Source: Spiroplasma clarkii
GTDB taxonomy: Bacteria; Bacillota_I; Bacilli_A; Mycoplasmatales; Mycoplasmataceae
Length of the DNA: 64,000 nt
Direction: 5' to 3'
NCBI RefSeq assembly: GCF_002795265.1
Contig: NZ_CP024870.1
Coordinates: 248,001 to 312,000 of the forward strand
This document shows, piece after piece, positions 10,575-20,632 of this stretch (within the stretch, counting starts at the first letter, position 1; each line of letters starts with the position of its first letter). Under the pieces are notes generated by a model. The model was not told the DNA's origin. It saw only the letters and a program-made list of their open reading frames with translations, and ran no database searches. Position numbers and translations under genes: made by a program.

Positions 10575-11515
10575 TGAACACCAATCTAAAAAAAGACAAC
10601 ACATTTGCTGAGAAAAAAGGTTTTTTAGAAAAATACTGAAAAACCTTAGAATATGGATTTAAGTCTACTTTCAAGTCTGCAAGACTGTATGTTTTCTCAG
10701 TCTTTTTACCGATTTTTATTTATCTTTTTGTAAATTTATTACAAAGTAACTTTGACAAACAAATGATAAATCCAGGTATTATTATGACCTTTTTATTTAT
10801 TCCAAGTTTGTGCTCAATATTTCTAGTCTCAGCAGTTGTAACAGATTGACGAGAATCAATATTCTTTAAACAAATGCACTTATTTAAGATCAATAAAGTT
10901 ACATTTATTTTAGCTTTTTTAGCTGTCTTTATTGTAATTAACATTATTTTTTTACTAGTCTTCATTCTTTTAGCCTTAGGAATTGACTTATTTTTAACAA
11001 ACAAGTCTTTCACAGTGGCACTAACCTTAAAAAGTTACAATACACTTATGCTTCAAGAACAGGTTGCTACTGTAGCAACTTTTAGAAGAATTTTAGGAAT
11101 CTTTTATTTGTTGATGTTAAGTTCAGTATTTTACTTTTTTGTTGGTTTCTTCTTTGCTTTTGCAATTAAAAACATTGCCTTTATTCAAATAATTAATCTC
11201 TTAATTGTCTCAATTTCTTTAATTGCTGGAGACATCATGTTTAATCCCAATAGTGGAGTGTTATACAATGAATTGTATTATTTTGGTTTTTTGATACCAC
11301 AAAAATACTTTACTTGATTTATGTATGGGTTATATGTTGATTTACAGACCAATGACAATCTAATTAATTTAGTAATAGTTAATTTAGCAACAAAACTTTT
11401 TCTTATTGATTACTATTTCTTAGTTCCTTTCACTTTATTATGAACTGCACTAATATCTGTTGTAGCTATCTTTAACTTTAATGGAGGTAAAAAACATCAT
11501 GAAAAAATTACTTAG
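10574..11515 (+). CDS. ABC transporter membrane subunit 2
   Basis: 313 residues. A cytoplasmic N-terminus of about 30 residues is followed by hydrophobic segments near 38-58, 73-90, 110-132, 180-205, 208-225 and 280-300. Similar in layout to the preceding subunit but not obviously homologous by eye. It ends 17 bp inside the next gene, whose ribosome site (GGAGGT, 11483-11488) lies within this frame. It probably forms a heterodimeric channel with the preceding gene product. Confidence 0.68.
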
Positions 11516-12608
11516 TTTAATTGGAACATTAACCCCAATGTTAGCAATAACAGCAACTAGTTCTTTAACTGTTGCTTGCACAGCTAAAAGACAATTTGAA
11601 AAAAATATAGATTACATTTTACGAATTAGAGATATTGGTTATGATTACAAATTCATTTCAAGTTGAAAAAATGAAATGGACAGAAATGGTAGAATTTTAA
11701 ACAGTTACTTAATTCAATTCCAATATGCAGTTATTAATCATGCAATTAGATGAGGGTTTGATGAAGAAATTGATTTAACCAATTATTATGTTCCCAAAGA
11801 ACAATTCATAATTTCAGACCCTTTACTAGAAGATAAAATAGTTCCAGATTTTGAATTACCGTATCGAGATTGAGCCACTCCATTTGGATCGATTTCTATG
11901 AGTGCTTCAACTCTAGGTGAAGAAGAATTTTTTCAAATCTATAATTACAAAACTTTACAAAACTTAGGTTATGAATTCTCAGTGACTTCTTCAATCCCAG
12001 ATAGTATTGAAATTTTAAGATTAGATGACCGAGGCGCTGTTTGGTTTAAGGGTACTAAAAAACCTGGTGATGGTAATATAATTGTTGAAGCCTCACATCC
12101 AGCTAAAGAAACCTTAAGATTGAGTTTAAGTGTTTCAAACAGTGATAGAGAAAGTCAAAATTTCTTACAATGAAGAGCCTATCAATATTTAAAATTTGAA
12201 TACAATAGTTCGGAAACAATGCAATACATAATGGCCGCTTACTTACAACAAATTTATGCTCAAATGATGTATAATGCATCATACAATTCTAACCCAGCTC
12301 ACATTGATAAACTTGGTTTACTAGATTCAAGAATGATAGATAGATTATTTTGTTTTTACAAGTATGATGAAATGATAAGTTACTTTGAAATTTGGCCTCC
12401 AGGAGATAGTGAACTATCAGGATATTACTTTTTCTTCTCCTTTGATTTTTATGTTCATCCATCAATTGTTAGAAATGATGAAAGCACTTTACCAGCTGAT
12501 CGTAGTCAATTATACAGCAATCCATTAACAGTTTTGAACAATTATTCAAAAAAATATGTAAATAAAATTTATCAACAGTATTTAGAATTAAAAGAAATGA
12601 AATGATAG
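11499..12608 (+). CDS. Lipoprotein of unknown function, Ig-like segment in the middle
   Basis: 369 residues. A lipoprotein signal peptide ends at Cys27 in the lipobox SLTVAC. Around residues 150-215 there is a beta-rich stretch resembling a bacterial Ig-like (BIG_2) fold: RLDDRGAVWFKGTKKPGDG, then a run of alternating hydrophobic residues. The rest is hydrophilic and aromatic-rich with no motif I know. ATG 11499 is 10 bp after GGAGGT; the upstream in-frame ATG 11481 overlaps that site and is rejected. It sits in the ABC/GH85 cluster and may bind the glycan or help anchor the machinery. Function is inferred only from position. Confidence 0.72.
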
Positions 12609-12616
12609 GAGGCAAT

Positions 12617-15277
12617 ATGAAAAAATTATTATCTAGCTTTTCAGCAATAACACTATTGACTTCATTGTCATTCAATGCAGTTGCTTGTAACATTGGCGAA
12701 CAATCTACTCACAAATACTTAAGTTCACTTGAAGATTTTGATTGATCTAATGGCTCAACTGGTTATGACTTAGAATTAAAAAATCTAAATAACAAAGCAG
12801 TTTTAGCTGAAAGTAACACCAACATTAATGGTGAGGTTATTAACAGCCAATCAAACTATGTTGGTAGTCACTTTGACTTTGATCAATACAATACTAATTT
12901 TAAAGAGGGGCCCTCATTAATTAAACAAGCCACAACCGGAGCACCAATTAATAAAATCTATGCAGCAGGTAATTTTTGAAGTGACTTTGGAGTCACTTCA
13001 AAGGCTCGAAAATACTTAAGAGCAAATTCTATTTGACAATGAAATGATGTTAGTGACATTGATTACAATTATGCAAAAGCCATTCAACCATTATTAGCTC
13101 GTTCCAAGACAGCACTAAAATCTGTTTCTAGTCAAGATGAAAGACTTTCATTTGGAGATATCCGAGACCATTCACGTTCAAATGGATCATTTCAAAATAC
13201 AAATAATGGTACAAAAAATCCTTTTGAAAAATCAGTCAATAATTTTCAGTACCGAGATTATTTATTTGATTGAGGCCAACATGGAAATATCTCACCCCCA
13301 GCAGCAGATGTAATTGATGCTGGGCACATTAATGGTACACCAGTTTTTGGTTTAATGTTTTTTTCAGGTTATGGAGGTTTAACTAGAGCTGAAATGATAG
13401 ATTTTTTAGAAACAAATGCTGATGGAACTTATAAACTAGCAGATACCTTAATAGACATGGCCTTAGATTTAGGGTTTGATGGTTGATTTTATAATGATGA
13501 AACAAATGGAGGTTGACCAAACGGGACAGTTGTACCAGCCAATTATGCATATGATTTACTAAAAGATTTTCAAGCAAAAAAAGCTAAGCACCAAAATCCT
13601 TTGGCAAAAAACTTAAAAATTATTTATTATCGAGATGGTGGGTCATTGGCAAGTATTAATAATACTCCAAATTTCACTGACTATGCAAGAATGCTAGATT
13701 ATGTGGATATTTTACAAAATGATTTTCGAGTAACTCCAGATATGAACAAAGATTATATTGCTTCAAGAAATATTGATGCTAGTAAAGTCCATTCACTATT
13801 AGAAACTGCAGCAGCCTACCAGTATATTGGTAGTTATGATTGAAGACAAATGGTTTATGGTTTAGACCACACTGGTGAATTTGAATATGATAAAAACGTG
13901 TACCAGTCTTTTTCTTCTTTTTCAGGAGAAGGTTCAGGAAACTTTGGCTCACAAGCTTTTCAAATTGCCAATATTAACGGTGACTTAAATGAATATGATT
14001 ATCGTTTAAAATCTTGATTATTTGCCCAGCAAGTAACAAACATGTATGACAATTACATGTTTACTGGATTAAATGGAGGTTTAAGTGAAAGTGATACTGG
14101 ATCAAAATCAACTTCTGGTATTAACACTAGAAACATGTTATATGCAGATCCAAGAATTGAAACACCAAATAGCCCCTTAGAACCAGGAAGTATTACTTAT
14201 CGCGATTTATTTGATTATGAAGTAAATGCTGGATTAATTAGTAAAAGCTATGGGATTGGTTCATTAATTCAAGAATACACCCCAATAACAGATGAAGAAA
14301 TTGATGGAGTTGCAAATACGCCTTTAATTGAAAGTTCATTTTCACTTGGAAATGGAACAAAGTTTCTTACTCGAGATAAGCTGGGGAATGTTTTACAAAC
14401 AGTTTCAGATTATCCATGGACTAATCGTCGTTTAACTTCAACTCTACCAACTTATACATGAGATATTAAAAAAACAGGAGAAAATAAAGTTCTCCCTATT
14501 GATGCAAAAGTTAATGGTTTTTATGATTATTATCACCCTTATCAAAAAGGTAATTCACTAGCAATTGGGGGTAAAGTTTTACCTGATGGATCAGTTACAA
14601 ATGCAGAATTTGCACCAAACTCAAATTATGACTGAAATATAATGGGTGCAAATATTTCAAAATCAGGTTATGAAACAAGCTTTGTATTTTCAGCATTTGA
14701 TGAAACTACAGGTGAAGTAGTTGAAGATGTTGCTAACTCAGTACAAGTTTTAGCTACATATACAAATGATGGAGAAAATAAAATTGCAGAAGTTTTAGGA
14801 ACTCCTCAAAAATTAGCTGCTGGTTGATACAAAATAGAGGTTCCTATTAGTGCATCAACATCCAAAAAACTTGCCAAACTTGGGTTAAGATTTAACTCAA
14901 AAGTTAATGGTAATTTTAAATTTAATGTTGGTCACTTCACTTTTAAAAAATCAAGTCAAACTAGCAATACTGAACTTCCTGAAATTTCAAACATTACTTC
15001 AGAACTTTCAGTGATTAGAAGTAAAAATAATGTAAATGTGCGTTTGGCTTGAACTAGTAATGCAGTTGATATTGATTACTATGAAATTTATTATCATTAT
15101 GATAATAAATATTACCGAGTAAATGAAACCTCAAATACTGAAGTTTTTGTTGCAGAATTACCAATTAGAGGAAACAAAATGCAATTTGGTGTTATTCCCG
15201 TTTCAAAAAACGGGAATCAAGGAGAAATGAAATTAATTAACCTAGATTATTCAAATTACTCAAATTTAATTACTTAA
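12617..15277 (+). CDS. Lipoprotein endo-beta-N-acetylglucosaminidase, glycoside hydrolase family 85
   Basis: 886 residues. The signal peptide ends at lipid Cys24 (NAVAC). The catalytic barrel covers about residues 195-560. It shows the GH85 pattern: a WGQHGNISPPAADVIDAGH stretch, GTPVFGLMFF, and GFDGWFYNDET with N293 and E295, which match the Asn-x-Glu pair used in family 85 for substrate-assisted catalysis. After about residue 620 come beta-rich domains of carbohydrate-binding or Fn3 type. The enzyme would cut the chitobiose core of host N-glycans outside the cell. It lies 9 bp after the preceding lipoprotein gene in one operon with the ABC transporter, so glycan release and uptake may be linked (inference). 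A terminator follows. Confidence 0.8.
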
Positions 15278-15283
15278 TTTAAC

Positions 15284-15312
15284 AAAACCTTGTTATAAAG
15301 CAAGGGTTTTTT
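15284..15312 (+). terminator. Intrinsic terminator after the GH85 gene
   Basis: AAAACCTTG / CAAGGGTTTT hairpin with one bulged G, followed by T residues that merge into the IS end relic. Confidence 0.7.
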
Positions 15313-15348
15313 GATAACATTTAGTCCTTTTTTGTTTTGATAACAATG
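15309..15348. mobile_element. Solo 40-bp end of the IS present at 60.5-62.0 kb (relic)
   Basis: All 40 bases are identical to the right terminus of the IS at 61968-62007, including two TTTTGATAACA copies, and identity stops exactly at the IS boundary. No transposase or left end is present here. It sits between the GH85 terminator and the rplM promoter and looks like what remains after deletion. Confidence 0.8.
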
Positions 15349-15399
15349 GATTGCCAAGCATTTTTTTACAAAAAGTCTAGAATCTATGTAAAAATAAGA

Positions 15400-15451
15400 T
15401 ATAATATATTTGCTTACTCACAAGCCCCGGAAGCGAAGGAGAAAAAGCACA
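15400..15451 (+). promoter_or_regulatory. rplM promoter -10 and short leader (possible L13 leader)
   Basis: TATAAT at 15400-15405, then a leader of about 40 nt. In the leader, GCTT at 15412 can pair with AAGC, and GC-rich CCCCGGAAGCG stands out from the AT-rich background. Firmicutes often carry an L13-binding leader at this place. The match here is positional and weak. Confidence 0.4.
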
Positions 15452-15907
15452 ATGAAACAAACTACACTTATTAAAACAGCAGATATTGCTAAAAAATGAT
15501 ATGTAGTTGACGCAACTGATGCAATTTTGGGACGTTTATCTACTGAAGTTGCTACAGTTTTAAGAGGAAAACATAAACCAAATTATACACCTCACATTAA
15601 TAATGGCGATCACGTGATCATTATTAATGCTGAAAAAGTTGTTTTATCAGGTAAAAAAGAAACTGATAAAAATTACTACCACCACTCTATGTATCCTGGG
15701 GGATTAAAATCAAGAAATGTTAAAACTCAACGTGAATTGTTCCCAGAAAGAATTGTGGAAAGAGCAGTAAGACTAATGTTACCTAAAAATGTTCAAGGTG
15801 GAAACCAATATCGTGCCTTGCATGTCTATGCAGGACCAGAACACCCACACCAAGCTCAAAACCCAGAGGTTTTAGTAATAAATACCAGAAAAGGAGATAA
15901 AAAATAA
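15452..15907 (+). CDS. rplM: Large ribosomal subunit protein L13
   Basis: 151 residues, normal length. Family stretches are clear: [16 protein letters not shown] at the N-terminus, [15 protein letters not shown], and [12 protein letters not shown] in the middle. Part of the 50S subunit, an early-assembly 23S rRNA binder. The stop and the rpsI start share one base (TAATG), so the two are translationally coupled. A purine-rich AAGGAG precedes ATG 15452. Confidence 0.97.
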
Positions 15908-16311
15908 TGGCTGCAAAAAAAGAATCAGTTATGTATAGAGGCACTGGAAGAAGAAAATCTTCAACTGCCCAAGTAATTTTAACTCCAGGTAATGGTAAAA
16001 TTGTTGTCAATGGAAAGCCAGCTTTAGAGTTCTTCCCATATGCAACATTAGTTCAAGACATGGAACAACCACTAGTAGCTACAGGTACAAAAACAGACTT
16101 TTCAATCAGAGTCACTGTTAAAGGTGGAGGATTTACAGGGCAAGCTGGAGCAGCTCGCTTAGGAATTGCTCGTGCTTTATTAGAAGCAAGTAAAGACTAC
16201 AAGCCTGATTTAAGAGGAAAAGGTTTATTAACCCGTGATGCACGTGTTAAAGAACGTAAAAAATATGGTTTATATGGAGCACGTCGTGCACCTCAATTTT
16301 CAAAACGTTAA
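15907..16311 (+). CDS. rpsI: Small ribosomal subunit protein S9
   Basis: 134 residues. Ends with the conserved basic tail [10 protein letters not shown], whose terminal Lys-Arg reaches the P-site tRNA. The central [19 protein letters not shown] is typical of S9. Coupled to rplM by a 1-bp overlap; a terminator follows. Confidence 0.97.
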   Translation: MAAKKESVMYRGTGRRKSSTAQVILTPGNGKIVVNGKPALEFFPYATLVQDMEQPLVATGTKTDFSIRVTVKGGGFTGQAGAARLGIARALLEASKDYKPDLRGKGLLTRDARVKERKKYGLYGARRAPQFSKR

Positions 16312-16320
16312 TTTACAATA

Positions 16321-16336
16321 TCATATGCGCATATGA
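16321..16336. repeat. Perfect 16-bp palindrome after rpsI
   Basis: TCATATGCGCATATGA is its own reverse complement. It lies between the rpsI stop and the terminator, so it could be an extra hairpin or a protein-binding site. Confidence 0.7.
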
Positions 16337-16358
16337 CACCCAATTTTGGGTGTTTTTA
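16336..16358 (+). terminator. Intrinsic terminator after rplM-rpsI
   Basis: ACACCCA / TGGGTGT hairpin followed by TTTTTATT. Confidence 0.85.
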
Positions 16359-16434
16359 TTATTACTTTAAAAAGTCTAGTATTTTGTATTAAAAAGTTTT
16401 AAAATTAGAAAGATTAGACAATAGGAGGCAAAAA

Positions 16435-17742
16435 ATGAAAATAGGGATAATTGGGGCAGGAATCTCAGGTCTAGCCTCTGCAATGAAAGCTAAAGAATTA
16501 GGTATGGAATTCACAGTTTTTGATGGTAGAGACCAAGTTGGAGGGCGTTTACTTAATAAAGATTTAGTTGATGGGTCAATCATTGAACTTGGAGGTCAAT
16601 GATTTAATCACCACCACAAAGAGGTACAAAAGCTAATTGATAACTTAGGTTTATTAACATTTGCTACACCAGTAAAAGCAGATTTTGAACATCTATTTGA
16701 ACGTGAAGTAAAAATGGGCTTAGATCTCCCGAAATTTAAAGCACTAATTGATGAAATTTGTTACATGGCAGATCAGCTAGATTTAAATGATTTAATGAAT
16801 CATCCAAAAGCAAAAAATTGGGATGCCATTGATTTCAATGAGTGAATTATGTATCAAACAAATGATCAACTGATAAAAGACAGTGTTAATGTTTTATTTA
16901 ACTGGCATTTTTCAAACTTTCAAGTTGATAACACTTCATTACTTAATGTGTTATTCTTTATTAAATCAAATAACGCAGTCAAGTATTTCTTTGAGTTTAG
17001 TGCAGGTTTAAATGAACAAAGAATTGTTGGTGGATTGGTGTTGCTAGCAAAAAAACTAGCTCGCCAAATTGGTCTTGAAAACATTTTGTTAAATTCAAAA
17101 GTTTTAAAAATTGAACAAAAAGGTAACAAAGTAATCATTCATACCAACCAAGATAGCTATGAATTTGACCATGTTATTATTGGTTTGGCACCAGAAATGA
17201 CCAAAGAAATTAATTTTGAACCACCATTACCACCAGAAAACATTGCTTTAATGAAAGCATTTTCAAAAACAAAAGTTTATAAATTCTCATTCACGTACGA
17301 AACCAAATTTTGAGATGGTCATGGTTTTAATTTAAAAACTAGTGGCTATATTTCAAAGTGTATCGAAAACACCACAGTTATTAATAAAGATTATGTCTTT
17401 GTTGGGTTTGTAATTGGAGACAAAAAAGATGTAATCATGAGCAAATCAGTTGAAGAACGTAAACAGATTTTGCTAGATGAAATTAAAACTATTTATGATT
17501 CAGCTGAAGCATATAACTACAGTGATTTTTCAGAATACAATTGAGATGATGAAATATTCAAAGATGGTTATTTTGTTTCTAAACTTGGAATTAATGACTG
17601 AAACAAGTATCATAAAATTTGATCAAAACCAGTAGGCAATATCCATTTTAGTGGGGCAGAATTTAGCAAAAACTATAATGGTTTTGTTGAAGGTGGAGTT
17701 CAAAGAGGATATGAAGTGATTGATGAAATCCTTAAAAAATAG
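16435..17742 (+). CDS. FAD-dependent amine-oxidase-like oxidoreductase
   Basis: 435 residues. The N-terminal dinucleotide fold is GIIGAGISGLASA (residues 4-16), followed by FDGRDQVGGRL, the amine oxidase GG-doublet motif. The C-terminal FAD contact region reads GNIHFSGAEFSKNYNGFVEGGVQRG. This is the flavin monoamine oxidase/protoporphyrinogen oxidase superfamily; the substrate cannot be told. No membrane helix. AGGAGG precedes ATG 16435. It is monocistronic between two terminators. Confidence 0.78.
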
Positions 17743-17753
17743 CTAGTAGCTAT
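17737..17753 (+). terminator. Intrinsic terminator after the oxidoreductase
   Basis: AAATAGCT / AGCTATTT around AGT, overlapping the stop codon, then a T run. Confidence 0.75.
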
Positions 17754-17885
17754 TTTTTTTAAAAAAATTTTCAACATTTTATTTTTTTAGCAAATTTTTG
17801 GTAAAAAAAAGTCTAGGTTTTTTGACAATAGATGAAAAAAAATTTCAAATTAGGACTATAATAAAAATGGAGGCTAGTTACTTAG

Positions 17886-20492
17886 ATGGAAGAATTAAAA
17901 AAATTATTTGATCAAGCTAAAGAAGCTTATGAAAAATTTTCAACTTTTTCACAAGAAAAGGTTGATGAAATCTTCAGGAATGCTGCACTTGTTGCAAGTG
18001 AAAATCGTATACCATTAGCAAAAATGGCACACGAAGAAACAAGTATGGGAATTGTTGAAGATAAAATTATGAAGAATCATTTCGCTAGTGAAATGATTTA
18101 TAACAAATATAAAGACTTGCAAACAGTAGGTACATTTTATAGCAATAAAGCACTAGGGATTCAAAAAGTCTATGAACCAATTGGGGTGGTTGGTGCTGTT
18201 ATTCCTACAACCAATCCTACATCAACTGCAATTTTTAAATGTCTTATGGCATTGAAAACTCGTAATGCAATTATTATTTCTCCTCACCCAGGAGCAAAAA
18301 AATCAACAATTGCAGCAGCTAAAATTGTTTTAGATGCAGCAGTTGCAGCAGGAGCACCAAAAGGTATCATTGCTTGAGTTGACAATCCAAGTCTTGAAGG
18401 TACAGAATATGTTATGAAAAATGCAAACATTATTCTAGCAACTGGTGGACCAGGTATGGTAAAAGCGGCTTATTCATCAGGAAATCCAGCAATTGGAGTT
18501 GGAGCTGGGAATGCCCCAGCAATCATTGATGATAGTGCAAACTTAGATGTTGCAACTTCATCAATAATTCAGTCAAACACATTTGACAATGGGGTTGTTT
18601 GTGCAACAGAAAACTCAATTGTTGTTTTAGAAAGTGTTTATGATCAAGTGGTTAAACTATTTGAAAGTAAAAACACTTATGTTGTAAGAAAAGAAGAAGA
18701 AAAAAATAAATTTAGAAAAGCTATGTTTAAAGAGGGTAAATATGGCCTTCTGAATGCTGAAATTGTTGGTAGAACTGCACTAGTTGTTGCAAAAACAGTG
18801 GGAATTTCAGTTCCAGACACTACTCGTTTTATTTTAGTTGAAGCAAGTTCAACATCATATGATGAACCATTAGCACATGAAAAACTTTCAACTTATGCGG
18901 CTATTTACAAAACCAAAAACTATGATGATGCCATTAAAATTTCAAAAGAAATTTTAACAATGGGACCAGGTCACACAGCATCATTATGAGTTGATGTTGC
19001 AAAAAATGAATCAAAAGTTGAAAAATTCAAAGGACTTAACCCAGGAAGATTATTAATCAACTCACCTTCATCACTTGGAGGAGTTGGAGATTTATATAAC
19101 TTTGGTCTAGATCCAAGTTTAACTTTGGGTTGTGGAACTCATGGGGGAAACTCATTTTCACAAAATGTGGGTCCTTTAAACTTATTAAATGTTAAAACAG
19201 TAGCAGAAAGAAGGGAAAATATGCAATGACTAAGATTGCCAGAACGTATTTATCATAAATATGGGGCACTTGAATTTGCTTTTGATGACTTAAAAGAATG
19301 AGGAATCAAAAAAGCATTTATTGTAACTGATAAAGTTATTAACCAACTTTATGGGAAAAGAATCACTCAACAATTAGACAAGTTAAAAATTCAATACTCA
19401 ATTTTTGATGATGTGGAACCAAACCCAATGTTATCTACCACTTCAAAAGGTGCAGAAATAATGGCTAAATTTGGACCAGACTTAATTATTGGATTTGGTG
19501 GAGGTTCATCAATGGATGCTGCTAAATTAATGTGATTAATGTATGAAAATGATGGTAAAGCAATTGACTTTAAAGATCTAGCAGTAACTTTTGCAGATAT
19601 TAGAAAAAGAATAGTTAAATACCCAAGAACAGGTAGAAAAGCTAAAATGTTGTGTATTCCAACAACCTCAGGAACAGGTTCAGAAGTAACACCATTCTCT
19701 GTTATTACTGATGACAAAACTCATAAAAAATACCCACTTGCAGATTATTCATTAACTCCGCAAATGGCAATTATTGATCCTGAGCTAACTATGACTGTAC
19801 CAAAAATGGCTACAAATGCACCAGCACTTGATGCTTTAACTCACTGTTTAGAAGCATATGTTTCTGTAATGTCTACTGAGTACACTGATGGTTATGCAGT
19901 ACAAGGGGCAAAAAATATTATTAAATTCTTGCCAAAAGCATACCACAATGGTAGTGAAGACCAAGAAGCTAGAGCAAAAGTTATGGATGGTGCAGCCTTT
20001 GCTGGAATCGCCTTTGCTAATGCTTTCTTAGGAATTGTCCACTCAATGTCACATAAAGTTGGGGGATACCATGATGTTATTCATGGGGCTGCTAATGCTA
20101 TTTTGTTACCATATGTAATTCGTTACAATGCAGCTTGTGTTTTAGAAGGTGGAAAACAAGCCTACTTCTCACAATATGCAACTCAAAATTCATTAGAAAA
20201 ATATGCTCAAATGGCAAAAGAACTTGGATTAAAAGGTAAAACTAATGCAGCACTCGTGGATGAACTAATTGTAACTGTTCAAAAATTAACAAAAGAAGTT
20301 GAATTAAAAGCATCATTTAAAGATTATGGTGTTAATGAAAAAGCTTTCTTAGACTCATTGGATAAAATGGCAGAAGATGCATTTGACGACCAATGTACAG
20401 GAGCAAACCCAAGATATCCTTTAATTGAAGATTTAAAACAAATTTACTTAGATGCATATTATGGTAAACCAATACCTAAATTTGAAAAATAA
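17886..20492 (+). CDS. adhE: Bifunctional acetaldehyde-CoA / alcohol dehydrogenase
   Basis: 868 residues, normal AdhE length. The N-terminal aldehyde dehydrogenase half carries catalytic Cys239 in DNGVVCATEN and the nucleotide stretch AIGVGAGNAPAI. The C-terminal iron-dependent alcohol dehydrogenase half (from about 445) has the metal-binding DALTHCLEAY and HSMSHKVGGYHDVIHG histidines. It reduces acetyl-CoA to ethanol, reoxidising two NADH. This balances the pyruvate formate-lyase route encoded immediately downstream. TGGAGG precedes ATG 17886; the gene is flanked by terminators. Confidence 0.95.
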
Positions 20493-20540
20493 TTTCATTT
20501 TTTTAAAAAATCAAGATTATTTTATATAAAAACACTTTAA

Positions 20541-20575
20541 AACAAGGTATTTTTTCCATAAAAACCTTGTTTTTT
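20541..20575 (+). terminator. Intrinsic terminator after adhE
   Basis: AACAAGGT / ACCTTGTT stem with a 15-nt loop, followed by TTTT. Confidence 0.85.
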
Positions 20576-20632
20576 GCTTAAATGATAAAAAATTTCACTT
20601 ATAAATGAGATAATAAAACTGGAGGTAGTAAA

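Noticed and set aside
10109-11013. Antisense frames over the ABC permease genes
   Set aside because: Their composition is the mirror of hydrophobic codons on the plus strand and they lack ribosome sites.
17822-17862. TTGACA and TATAAT upstream of adhE as one promoter
   Set aside because: The spacing is 29 bp, far from 16-18; either box may belong to a different arrangement.
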